Of a stretch of 64,000 bases of DNA, positions 1 to 7,682 are shown one piece after another (within the stretch, counting starts at the first letter, position 1; each line of letters begins with the position of its first letter). The stretch comes from Streptomyces gilvus (lineage in GTDB: Bacteria > Actinomycetota > Actinomycetes > Streptomycetales > Streptomycetaceae). The stretch spans positions 42,682 to 106,681 of the forward strand of contig NZ_JAKWBE010000030.1 in NCBI RefSeq assembly GCF_022513565.1. Direction: 5' to 3'. Position numbers and translations under genes: made by a program. Under the pieces are notes generated by a model, which did no database searches, was not told the DNA's origin, and saw only the letters and a list, made by a program, of their open reading frames with translations.

Positions 1-2795
1 GTGTCCAGGACGCCGTCGCCGTTGCTGTCGGTCATGAACTCCAGCCCATAGCTCCGGGTCATGGCCAGAACCGCGTAGCCGCCCTTCGCCGGGTCGGTGA
101 GGTCGTTGGCGATCGCCAGCCCGGCCTTGGCCGCCGGGCTGTCACCGCTCTGCGAGACCAGTTCCGTCTGGACCGTGGAGTGCTCGCCGACCCCGCCGGG
201 CAGGTAGACGGCGCCCCTCTCGTCCTTCCAGCCGGACAGGTCCTGCCCGCCCGCCCAGATGGCGAACTGGTCGCCGGCCTGCGCGTATTGGGCGTCGGTG
301 GTCTGTGCCGTGCGGTAGGGATCGTGGACGGTGCCGGGGGCCGCTCCCACCATGGCCCGCAAGGTGTCGTCGACGGCGACGGGCCTCCCGGCGGCGGTCT
401 TGTAGGTCACCGCGCCCGTGAGGTCGTGGCCGCCCCATGCGGCGTCGGCGGCCGGGGTGACCGTCCAGGTGGTGGTGTACGCGGCGCCGGGTGCCAGGGA
501 GCGCCTGGTCGCGACGCCGGTGGGCTGCGCGGTCCAGCCGGTGGGCACGGTCAGGGAGGTGCGGACGGCGCTGATGGCCGTGGTGCCCCAGTTGGTGGCC
601 GTGGTGGTGAGCTCGAAGGGCTTGCCCGACCCGGTGCTGGGCGTGTCCGGACCGATGAGGACGGACGCGGCCGGGACGTCGTCGCGTTTCAGAGCCCGGA
701 TCGCCTTCAAGGCACCCTTGGCGCCGAGCTTCACGAACGTGGGCGTCACCCCGATCGGCGCCGCGTACCCCCTGAGGGTCACAGGGCCGTGGATGACCCG
801 GCCCTGGTTGACGTCGAACCAGGTGCCGGACGGCAGGTACACCGTGCGGGTGACACCGGAGCCGAGCTTGGGCGCGGCCAGCACGGCGGGGCCCAGCATC
901 CACTCGTCCGCGACCGTGTAACTCGCCTGGTCCTTGGGGAAGTCGAAGAACAGCGGGCGCATGATCGGGTCGCCGGTCCTCAGCGTGGCCTGCACCTGGT
1001 CCCAGATGTAGGGGGCCAGCCGCTCGTGTGCCTTGATCGCCGCTCTGTACAGGTCGATGGTCTGCTGGTCGTACGTCACCTTCTGGCCGGTGGTGACGTC
1101 GTTGGTCTCCACCGGTGAGGTCGAGGCGTACATCAGCGGCATGAGCGACGCCGACTGCGCCCACCTGATCAGGACGTCCTTGGCGGGAGCGGCCTGCCCG
1201 CCGGAGCCGCCGATCATGTCGGACTCGACGAACGGGTAGCCGATCGTGGAGATCGCCAGGTTCTGGCTGACCGATGCCTTCAGGGAGTCCCAGCCGGTGC
1301 CCTTGTCGACCTGGCGGGTGACGAAGCCAGCCCGGTGGGCCGTGGAGTTCCAGTGGACGCGGATGCCGGCGCCCTGGAGGTCGTAGGTGTCGGCCAGTTG
1401 GGTGCCGAGCTTCTGGTAGTCCGTGGCCTGGTGGCCCTGGCGTGGCGCGCACTTCTCGTCGAAGAAGCGGGTGTCGAACTTCAGCCCGTCGATACGGTAC
1501 TTGTCCATCAGGGTCTTGAGGTTGCCCTCGTACCAGGCCTTGGCGTCGGGGTTGGCCAGGTCGATGATCCCGGCCTGGCCGTTCCACCAGGTCACTTCGC
1601 ACGGCTTGCTCGTGTCCTTGGCGTCCATGAGCAGATAGCCGTGGTCGGCCGCGTACTGGTAGTTGGCGGAGTCGAGGTTGATCCACAGGGTGACCCAGAG
1701 GCCGAAGTCGAACCCCATGTCGTGGATCTTGTCGGACAGACTCTTGGGGTCGGGGAAGGTCTTGGGATCCCAGGTCAGATTGCCGTAGTTCGACTCCCAC
1801 TTGTCGTCGAGCTGGATAGTGTGCCCGCCCAGGCCGTTGTCGTGGAGTTCGGTGGCGTAGGAGAGCAGTTTCTGCTGGTCGACCTTGGTGTAGAACTGCG
1901 CCCAGGAGTTCCACAACGGCTTGGCGTACTGCTCGTACGTGGCGTCGCTCTTGGCCGGTTTGCCGACGATGCCGATGTAGTCGCGGTAGACGGCGAGCGG
2001 GGTCGACTCGACGAAGACGGTGGCCTTGTAGGTGCCGGGCGCGTCGACGGTGAAGCGGCCGAGGCCGTCCTTGGAGCCGTTGACGGACACGTCCATGGTG
2101 TCGCCGGTGTCGACGCGCAGTCCGGTCGAGGCGGAGGTGTACCAGAACGGATCGATCATGTTGTACGAGGCGGGGCCGAAGCCGCTGTGCTCCACCTGGC
2201 CGCTGTCCAGCGGCCAGGGCTGGTCGACCCCCGGTCCGCCCTGCGGAGTCTGCGCCTCGCCGTGGCCGTACCAGTGCCCGGCCGAGGACAGGTCGTAGAC
2301 GAGGCCGAGTTGCTTGGGTCCGCCGCCGTGGACGTCCCAGTCGAGCTGGTAGCGGTCGGCGCGGGGCGTGATCCGGGCCTCCACCGTGGCGCCGTCGAGC
2401 GTGCTGTCGGCGGTGACGGTCAGGACGCCGTTGATCCAGGTCCAGTCCGTGACACCGGTCGCGTGCTGCCAGGTGCCGTCGGCCCCGGTGAAGCGCAGGG
2501 CGCCGGTGGCACCGGAGGCGGTGGCGAGCACGGTCTTGCCCGACCGGCGCGTGGTCAGGGCGAGTTCGTCGGTGGCCACGTCGAGGGTGTAGCCGGGGGC
2601 GTCCTCCGAGGCCGGCACGGAGACCGTGACGGCGTGCGCGGAGCGCGTGACCTTCGGCGCAGTTGTGGCGGCTGCGGCGGGGCGGGCGGAGGCCGCTGCC
2701 GCGGTGGCTGCTCCGGTGACGGGTGCCACCAGCAGAGCGCAGCTCAAGAGGGCAGCGATCAACAGGACGCCGGGGCTGCTCAGTCGGGGGTGCAC
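1..2795 (-). CDS. Secreted GH31-type glycoside hydrolase, C-terminus cut by window edge
   Basis: This is an extracellular glycosidase of the GH31 clan (alpha-glucosidase/alpha-xylosidase/alpha-galactosidase type). About 931 residues are visible and the gene runs off the left edge. GTG at 2795 is preceded by an AGGAGG-like site six bases away, and a signal peptide follows (hydrophobic core VLLIAALLSCALLVA, then an Ala-rich stretch). The catalytic barrel contains QLDDKWESNYGNLTW, GFDFGLWVTLWINLD and DGLKFDTRFFDEK. Asp441 in KFDTRF sits where GH31 enzymes carry their nucleophile; I could not place the acid/base with certainty. A beta-sandwich and then a NEW3/NPCBM-associated-like module (PSTGSGKPFELTTTATNWG) follow the barrel, then a stretch like an NPCBM sugar-binding domain. 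The neighbouring DeoR-type regulator and sugar gene relics suggest a former sugar-utilisation cluster. The exact substrate cannot be read from the sequence. Confidence 0.85.
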   Translation of the reverse strand, partial: MHPRLSSPGVLLIAALLSCALLVAPVTGAATAAAASARPAAAATTAPKVTRSAHAVTVSVPASEDAPGYTLDVATDELALTTRRSGKTVLATASGATGALRFTGADGTWQHATGVTDWTWINGVLTVTADSTLDGATVEARITPRADRYQLDWDVHGGGPKQLGLVYDLSSAGHWYGHGEAQTPQGGPGVDQPWPLDSGQVEHSGFGPASYNMIDPFWYTSASTGLRVDTGDTMDVSVNGSKDGLGRFTVDAPGTYKATVFVESTPLAVYRDYIGIVGKPAKSDATYEQYAKPLWNSWAQFYTKVDQQKLLSYATELHDNGLGGHTIQLDDKWESNYGNLTWDPKTFPDPKSLSDKIHDMGFDFGLWVTLWINLDSANYQYAADHGYLLMDAKDTSKPCEVTWWNGQAGIIDLANPDAKAWYEGNLKTLMDKYRIDGLKFDTRFFDEKCAPRQGHQATDYQKLGTQLADTYDLQGAGIRVHWNSTAHRAGFVTRQVDKGTGWDSLKASVSQNLAISTIGYPFVESDMIGGSGGQAAPAKDVLIRWAQSASLMPLMYASTSPVETNDVTTGQKVTYDQQTIDLYRAAIKAHERLAPYIWDQVQATLRTGDPIMRPLFFDFPKDQASYTVADEWMLGPAVLAAPKLGSGVTRTVYLPSGTWFDVNQGRVIHGPVTLRGYAAPIGVTPTFVKLGAKGALKAIRALKRDDVPAASVLIGPDTPSTGSGKPFELTTTATNWGTTAISAVRTSLTVPTGWTAQPTGVATRRSLAPGAAYTTTWTVTPAADAAWGGHDLTGAVTYKTAAGRPVAVDDTLRAMVGAAPGTVHDPYRTAQTTDAQYAQAGDQFAIWAGGQDLSGWKDERGAVYLPGGVGEHSTVQTELVSQSGDSPAAKAGLAIANDLTDPAKGGYAVLAMTRSYGLEFMTDSNGDGVLD

Positions 2796-3152
2796 TCGTG
2801 TCCTCCTGTCGGACAGGACGGGGGCTTGGAAGCGACGGTGCGAGGTGCGGGTCGGTGAGCGAAGTGCACGGCCACGACGAAGCGCGGTGCCGGGCGGGGC
2901 GTGCTTTCTGCTTGTTGCTGCGTGCACATGCAAGATTTCAAGCGATTTCGCACATGCTCTTGCTGTAGACGCCACCTGTCAACATGTCATGCACGCGGCC
3001 TCCCGAGCCTCCCAGCGGCTGCTGTCGACCAGTTGTCGTCCCTGGTGACGGCCGCTTTCGGGCCGTGCGGGGAGGCCTCGGCGGGCCCCGAAACCGCTTG
3101 TAACGGAGCGGCAAATTCTGCGACCCCGCCGAGATGGGCCCCGGAGGTCGGG
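2796..3152. promoter_or_regulatory. Upstream region of the GH31 gene, no gene seen
   Basis: No credible coding sequence is visible in these roughly 360 bases. The part most likely to matter is 2934-2982. It holds GATTTC twice with a 10-bp period (2934-2939 and 2944-2949) and, on the minus strand, a TTGACA box at 2982-2977. No good -10 hexamer stands at the right distance from that box, so I do not call a promoter. The helical-phase direct repeat is a candidate operator for the GH31 gene. Confidence 0.3.
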
Positions 3153-3350
3153 TCAGGCCAGGCTCACGGAGCGGGCCAGATGGCGCGGATTGTCCCCATC
3201 CAGTCCACGGGCCGAGGCGGCGGCCGCGCCCAGCCGGTGCACCATGACGAGGTCCGCCGGCGAGTCCCGGCCCAGCGCCACCAACTGCCCGCAGAGGCGC
3301 GCGACGACGGCGGCGAGACGGGACGGCAGGAGCGCCTGGTCCCCGAATGC
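3153..3350 (-). pseudogene. C-terminal relic of a SIS-domain sugar isomerase
   Basis: Read on the minus strand, the segment encodes FGDQALLPSRLAAVVARLCG, then QLVALGRDSPADLVMVHRLG, then AAAASARGLDGDNPRHLARS and a TGA stop at 3155-3153. The ending (an Ala/Leu helix, then GLDxDxPRHLxRSV) is the usual tail of SIS-domain phosphosugar isomerases of the AgaS/GlmS-like type. Nothing of the SIS domain proper remains, and there is no start codon with a ribosome site. The reading frame stops being family-like at about 3350, exactly where a permease relic begins on the other strand. It lies beside a DeoR/AgaR-type regulator, a common partner of such isomerases. Confidence 0.6.
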
Positions 3351-3421
3351 CCGGTGTGGTGGCCGCGCTCGTCTACACCTTCATCGGCGCGTGGAACGAG
3401 TACGTGGTGGCGCTCAGGTGA
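3347..3421 (+). pseudogene. Relic of a sugar ABC transporter permease (MalG type)
   Basis: The plus strand encodes MPGVVAALVYTFIGAWNEYV followed by VALR and a TGA at 3419-3421. This is the last-but-one transmembrane region of carbohydrate ABC permeases, where PG(I/V)VAxxxxxFIxAWNEYxxAL is typical. Just past the stop, a shifted frame reads VTPEYTTVGTG, like the stretch that follows in the intact family, so a frameshift is likely as well as loss of the N-terminal 80 percent. It abuts the SIS relic on the opposite strand with no space, as though one deletion had removed the 5' halves of two divergent genes. Confidence 0.65.
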
Positions 3422-3460
3422 CGCCGGAATACACCACGGTCGGAACAGGGCCGGGTGCTG

Positions 3461-4249
3461 TCAGGCGCGGATGACCTCGACGCCGGCCGCGGTGAACGCC
3501 TCGGTCAGCTGGTCCGAGGCGGTCTTGTCGGTCACCAGGACGTCGATGTCCTCCACCGGACAGATGCGGGCGAACGCCCGCCGGTCCAGCTTGGAGGCGT
3601 CGGCGACCGCGACGACCTGCTGCGCGCGGCGGGCCAGGGCCCGGTTGATGCTGGCCTCGCCCTCGTGGTGGGCGGTCGCCCCGTGGGCCACGTCGATGGC
3701 GTCGACCCCGATGAAGACCTGGTCCAGCGCGATCTCCGCGAGCAGTTCGGTGGCCAGCGGGCCGATCAGCTCGTAGGACGCCGGCCGGGCCACCCCGCCG
3801 GTCACCACGAGCTTCACATGACGCCGTACGACCAGCTCGTTGGCGATGTTCAAGGCGTTGGTCACCACGGTGACCGCCGTCTCCGCGCCGCCGGAGCTCA
3901 GGTCGGCGCGGGTGGCCAGCGCCCGCGCCACCTCGGTGGTCGTGGTGCCGCCGTTCAACCCCACCACGGCGCCGGCCTTCACCAGAGCGGCGGCCGCGTG
4001 CGCGATCCGCTCCTTCTCCGGAGCGTTGCGCGCGGCCTTGTAGCGCAGCGGCAAGTCGTAGGCGATCGCGTTGATCACGGCTCCGCCGTGCGTGCGGGTG
4101 ACCATCTGCTGGCGGGCCAGCTCGTCGAGGTCGCGCCTGATCGTCGCGGCGGAGACCTGCAACTCCTCGGCGGCCGCCTCGACTTCGATCCGCCCGTCGC
4201 GGGTCAGCATCTCGAGCAGCGCGCTCCACCGGACCTGCGGTGCCGCCAT
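3461..4249 (-). CDS. DeoR/GlpR-family (AgaR-like) transcriptional regulator
   Basis: A 262-residue sugar-responsive repressor, the usual length for the family. The N-terminal winged helix includes RIEVEAAAEELQVSAATIRR and DLDELARQQMVTRTHGGAV, the classic DeoR recognition helix. The C-terminal sensor domain has the sugar-phosphate-binding loops NGGTTTTEVARAL and VTNALNIANEL, then VIDV/GVDAIDV and ADASKLDR, all standard for DeoRC. The family normally senses a phosphorylated sugar. Its natural targets were probably the GH31 gene and the now broken isomerase and permease genes to its left. A direct repeat immediately upstream may be its own operator. ATG 4249 gives the expected N-terminus; no strong Shine-Dalgarno is visible. 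Confidence 0.9.
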   Translation of the reverse strand: MAAPQVRWSALLEMLTRDGRIEVEAAAEELQVSAATIRRDLDELARQQMVTRTHGGAVINAIAYDLPLRYKAARNAPEKERIAHAAAALVKAGAVVGLNGGTTTTEVARALATRADLSSGGAETAVTVVTNALNIANELVVRRHVKLVVTGGVARPASYELIGPLATELLAEIALDQVFIGVDAIDVAHGATAHHEGEASINRALARRAQQVVAVADASKLDRRAFARICPVEDIDVLVTDKTASDQLTEAFTAAGVEVIRA

Positions 4250-4272
4250 GTCTCACAACCCTCTGTCGCTGG

Positions 4273-4291
4273 TGTGCGCCACGATGTGCGC
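4273..4291. promoter_or_regulatory. Direct repeat upstream of the DeoR-type gene, candidate operator
   Basis: TGTGCGC occurs twice with a 12-bp period (4273-4279 and 4285-4291), 24-42 bases upstream of the regulator's ATG. DeoR-family proteins often bind short direct repeats near their own promoter, so autoregulation is a reasonable guess. Nothing else supports it. Confidence 0.3.
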
Positions 4292-4762
4292 ATCTCCATG
4301 AAACCACAACGTGTGATTGGGTATGTTATGGCCGCCAAACGAGCAAAACGCTGCACGTTTGCCAACTTTTCTCGCGATGACGCGCCCCATGGCTTTGCAG
4401 GGCGCCGACCGCCCGTCCGCTACGCCTGTGAGGAGCTCGCAGGGCGCCGAACCAGACCAGCATCGAGTTCCACCCGCTCGGGTGCTGACCACACAGTAGG
4501 CGACGCCGAACCGCCGTCACGAGGGCGCTCACGATGACGGCGAGCCCGACCATCCCGACCCGAACAGCCCAGCTGCGCACCGCTGTCACGGCCCCGCCCG
4601 CCCCAGAGCGAACACCCCAGCGCTCCGCCTCACCCGGACCGACATCGTCGCACAACGCCACCACCGAGGTGGCCCCGTAAGGGTGCTGGGCGACCTCGGT
4701 GTCGACAGCCACTTCGCCTGCGTGCCGGCCGATTCCTACGACTGCAGGCGTGGCCCGTGCGG
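4292..4762. other. Intergenic stretch of about 470 bases, no recognised gene
   Basis: No protein family is recognisable on either strand. On the minus strand an open frame holds one hydrophobic segment (MVGLAVIVSALVTAV, near 4530-4570), which could be a transmembrane helix of a small or decayed protein. It has no clear start or ribosome site. The bases near 4310-4345 are A/T-rich for this genome and may hold the promoter of the DeoR-type gene. Confidence 0.25.
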
Positions 4763-5647
4763 TCAGTGTCGGGCGAACTGCACCTGGGTGGGCTGCACGA
4801 CGTTCGGCTTCACGGCGATGCCGCTGATGGTCAGTTGCTCGCCGAAGATGTCCGTGACCCTGATGGAGCTGCCGCATCCGGTGCCGTCGGCGGAGACGAA
4901 GTAGTTGTAGTCGGTGCGGGGCAGCCGCCGCCAGCCGCTCCCGGTCCGTACCTCCAGTCCGGTCACCGGGTTGCGGTGGTCGATGACCTGGATGCCGCAC
5001 CAGTAGGCGCTGGACCCCGTCTTGTACCGGAAGATGGTGCCGATCGAGCCGGGGTTCACCAGGCTCCAGGTGATCGCGAGCCGGCCGACCTTGAGATCGG
5101 CGAGTTCGACGAAGGCCTGCCGGCTGAGGTCGATTTGCCCGGGAGCGCAGGTCAGTGGGCATTCATTGGTGATCCGTACGGTGACGGACTTGCCGTTGGC
5201 CGCGTGCACGAGCACATACGCGCCGCACGCCCTGGACGTCTCGTAGTCGGTGGTGTTCATCGCGGCGATCACGAGGTCGGGGCTCAGGCCGAACAGACAG
5301 GCACCGTCTCCGTCTTCGGCCTCGTAGGCGGTGGCGACTCCCCTGTAGGAGGTCCCGGGCTGGATCCGCCCTGCCGACGACGTGGTGGCGGCCGTCCTGC
5401 GCGGTGCCCGCGGGGTGGCCTTGGCAGACTTCCGCGCGGCGGGGGTGGCCGCGGAGGCCGTCCGGCATGGGCGTGCCGGTCGGGGAAGCGGCACGGCCCG
5501 ACGCGTCCGGAGCGCCGGTCCCCTCCGTGGTGGTGGATCCGACCTCAGTGGTCGCGACCGGTGTGGCCGAGGCGGCGACCACGTCGGCCTTTCCGTCCGG
5601 GGCCGGCCCCATGACGAAGTAGGCGAGAACGCCGGCTCGGTCGCCAC
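4763..5647 (-). CDS. Secreted expansin-like protein (DPBB plus CBM63), probable N-terminal frameshift
   Basis: The C-terminal 200 residues form a microbial expansin. A double-psi beta-barrel has GVATAYEAEDGDGACLFG, AAMNTTDYETSRACGAYVLV and TNECPLTCAPGQIDLS, whose Asp matches the catalytic Asp of expansins. A CBM63-type cellulose-binding domain follows (SSAYWCGIQVIDHRNPVTG, TDYNYFVSADGTGCGSSI). Such proteins loosen cell-wall polysaccharide without hydrolysis. In this frame the N-terminus is Arg/Pro-rich nonsense. The expected membrane segment and Ser/Thr linker (AGVLAYFVMGPAPDG, then PDASGRAASPTGTPMP) lie in the adjacent frame at about 5470-5640 and join it near 5440-5465, in a linker that should continue TASAATPAARKSAKAT. 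So a one-base or two-base indel probably breaks the leader. Without it the protein would lack its export signal. Sequencing error is the alternative. Confidence 0.75.
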   Translation of the reverse strand: MATEPAFSPTSSWGRPRTERPTWSPPRPHRSRPLRSDPPPRRGPALRTRRAVPLPRPARPCRTASAATPAARKSAKATPRAPRRTAATTSSAGRIQPGTSYRGVATAYEAEDGDGACLFGLSPDLVIAAMNTTDYETSRACGAYVLVHAANGKSVTVRITNECPLTCAPGQIDLSRQAFVELADLKVGRLAITWSLVNPGSIGTIFRYKTGSSAYWCGIQVIDHRNPVTGLEVRTGSGWRRLPRTDYNYFVSADGTGCGSSIRVTDIFGEQLTISGIAVKPNVVQPTQVQFARH

Positions 5648-5844
5648 CGTCTCCGTCGCGTCCGTACGCTCTGACCGTTCGAGGGCCGGATCGGTTCGTA
5701 GCCGATCTTTTCAACAGGGAGTTGGGGAGAGCGACTCGCCTCTGTTCCTGAACCACTGGGGTGTCACCCCGGTGCGAGTGCAGCCGGTTCGCGGTCTCCT
5801 GGGGACATGCCGGGTCAGCACACCCACTCGAGAGAGGCCCAGCC

Positions 5845-6654
5845 ATGTCCGTTCCGCTTCCCGTGGTCTTCGTCCACGGCCTCTGGCTGCACAGCACTTC
5901 CTGGCAACCCTGGATCGACCTGTTCCGCGTGGAGGGTTACGACCCCTCCGCGCCCGGTTGGCCCGGCGACCCCGGCACCGTGGAGGAGGCCCGCCAGAAC
6001 CCCGAGAGCGTGGCCGGCTATGGCATCGACGACGTCGTGGAGCATTACGCGGCCCTGATCGAGACCCTGCCCGAGCGGCCCGTCGTGATCGGTCACTCCT
6101 TCGGCGGGATGATCGCGCAGAAGCTGCTCGGCCAGGACCGTGCCGCCGCGGCGGTCGCGATCGACGCCGCGCAGATCAAGGGCGTCCTGCCGCTGCCGCT
6201 CTCCGCGCTCAAGGCGACGTTCCCGGTCTTCAGGAACCCGGCCAACAAGCGGCGGTCGGTCTCCCTGACCCCGGAGCAGTTCCGGTTCGCCTTCGGCAAC
6301 GCCATCGCGGACGAGGAATCGGCAGCCCTGTACGAGCGCTGGACCGTTCCCGCGCCGGGCAAGCCGCTCTACGAGGCCGCCTCCGCCAACTTCAACCCCC
6401 ACTCGCCCGCGAAGGTCGACACGAAGAACAGCGGACGCGGCCCGCTGCTGCTCATCTCCGGCGGCAAGGACCACACCGTGCCCGAGGTCGTCACCCGGGC
6501 CACCCTCAAGCAGTACCGGCACTCCGAGGCCGTCACCGACATCGTCAACTTCCCGGACCGCGGGCACTCCCTCACGGTCGACGGCGGCTGGCGCGAGGTA
6601 GCGGACACCGTCCTGAACTGGCTGCGGACGCAGAGCCTGGAGAGCGCACGATGA
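5845..6654 (+). CDS. Alpha/beta hydrolase
   Basis: A 269-residue single-domain alpha/beta hydrolase of unknown substrate. The oxyanion strand reads VVFVHGLWLHS. The nucleophile elbow is GHSFGG. The acid is probably the Asp of SGGKDHTVP, and the catalytic His lies in FPDRGHSLTVDGGW. A cap region of about 100 residues lies between the elbow and the acid. I chose ATG 5845, preceded by GAGAGAGG, because it gives the standard N-terminus; an in-frame start at 5761 would add 28 unrelated residues. Its stop overlaps the start of the next gene (ATGA), so it is translationally coupled to an SDR oxidoreductase and the two probably act on one small-molecule substrate. Confidence 0.88.
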   Translation: MSVPLPVVFVHGLWLHSTSWQPWIDLFRVEGYDPSAPGWPGDPGTVEEARQNPESVAGYGIDDVVEHYAALIETLPERPVVIGHSFGGMIAQKLLGQDRAAAAVAIDAAQIKGVLPLPLSALKATFPVFRNPANKRRSVSLTPEQFRFAFGNAIADEESAALYERWTVPAPGKPLYEAASANFNPHSPAKVDTKNSGRGPLLLISGGKDHTVPEVVTRATLKQYRHSEAVTDIVNFPDRGHSLTVDGGWREVADTVLNWLRTQSLESAR

Positions 6655-7478
6655 GATCGACCTCCCGCGGCACCGCAGATCCCCTTGCCGACGCCGGCGT
6701 GGCCGGACGGACCGTCGTGGTCACCGGTGCCGGGCGCGGCATCGGGCTGGCCGTCGTCGAGGCCTTCCTCGCGGCCGGCTCCCGCGTCGTCGCCGGATCG
6801 AGGGAACGTACCGAAGCCCTCGACGCACTCGTGAAGCAGGGCGCCGAACTCACCGTCGTGGAAGTCGACCTCGCAACCCCGGACGGTCCGGCCGCGCTGG
6901 TCGCCGAAGCCGTGGCGGTCCACGGAGGTGTCGACGTGCTGGTGAACAACGTCGGCGCGGTGCGGCCGCGGGTCGACGGCTTCCTGGCGGTGACGGACGA
7001 GGACTGGGAGTGGACGTTCACGGTCAACTTCATGGCCGCCGTCCGCACGACCCGGGCCGCCCTGCCGCACCTGCTCGCCACCGGCGCGGGACGTATCGTC
7101 ACCGTCTCCTCCGTCAACGCCAGACTGCCCGACTCGCTGGTCATCGACTACGGCGCGGCCAAAGCCGCGTTGACCAACTTCTGCAAGGCCCTTTCCAAGG
7201 AGGTTGGGCCGCGCGGCGTGCGAGTCAACACCATCGGCCCCGGCCCGGTGGAGACGGCACTGTGGCAGGGCGCCGGCGGGGTCGCCGCCACCGTCGCCGA
7301 GTCCCGGGGCGTCGACCCCCGCGAGGTGGCGCGCGGCGCGGCGGACCAGTCGGTGACCGGCCGCTTCACCCGTCCGGCAGAGGTGGCCGAACTCGTGCTC
7401 TACCTCGCCGGTCCCGCGGCGGCGAACATCACGGGCGCCGACTTCATCATCGACGGCGGTCTCGTCGAGTCCCTCTGA
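6651..7478 (+). CDS. SDR-family NAD(P)-dependent oxidoreductase
   Basis: A 275-residue classical short-chain dehydrogenase. It has the cofactor motif TGAGRGIG, NNVG in place of the usual NNAG, the catalytic Ser in IVTVSSVNA, and YGAAK as the YxxxK pair. The tail NITGADFIIDGG is typical. It starts inside the stop codon of the preceding hydrolase gene, so the two form a coupled pair. The substrate is unknown. Confidence 0.9.
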   Translation: MRSTSRGTADPLADAGVAGRTVVVTGAGRGIGLAVVEAFLAAGSRVVAGSRERTEALDALVKQGAELTVVEVDLATPDGPAALVAEAVAVHGGVDVLVNNVGAVRPRVDGFLAVTDEDWEWTFTVNFMAAVRTTRAALPHLLATGAGRIVTVSSVNARLPDSLVIDYGAAKAALTNFCKALSKEVGPRGVRVNTIGPGPVETALWQGAGGVAATVAESRGVDPREVARGAADQSVTGRFTRPAEVAELVLYLAGPAAANITGADFIIDGGLVESL

Positions 7479-7491
7479 CCCAACGTCGGCG

Positions 7492-7680
7492 CCCGGTTTC
7501 CACGAGGCCTTCTACAACCTCGACGAGACGCTCGGCAGCCGCATTAGCGAAGAGGTGGTGCGGGCCGGCTGGAGCGTGGCGGCGGGGGCGTCGGCGTACG
7601 CGTCGGTGGCGTGCGTGCCCACCTGGCTCACCGACTTCCGCGCCGATGTCGCCAAGATCCTCCCTGAGCAAGTGACACCA
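7492..7680 (+). pseudogene. Internal relic of an alpha/beta hydrolase (chloroperoxidase/arylesterase type)
   Basis: The plus strand reads FHEAFYNLDETLGSRISEEV, then VRAGWSVAAGASAYASVACV, then PTWLTDFRADVAKILPEQ. This matches the lid-to-acid segment of non-haem chloroperoxidase-like hydrolases (FYNxDExLGxRISEExVRASWxVAAGAS...TDFRADIPKI). The nucleophile part upstream and the catalytic Asp and His downstream are missing. The frame then runs into the antisense of the next gene. It is a deletion remnant, unrelated in sequence to the intact hydrolase at 5845. Confidence 0.65.
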
Positions 7681-7682
7681 CG

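Noticed and set aside
142..1914. Long open frame within the GH31 gene giving an Arg/Pro/Gly-rich protein
   Set aside because: It is an alternate frame of the real GH31 gene. Its composition lacks any fold, and the GH31 motifs are read in the other frame.
4326..4762. Small membrane protein on the minus strand
   Set aside because: One hydrophobic segment is visible but no start, ribosome site or family likeness supports a gene.
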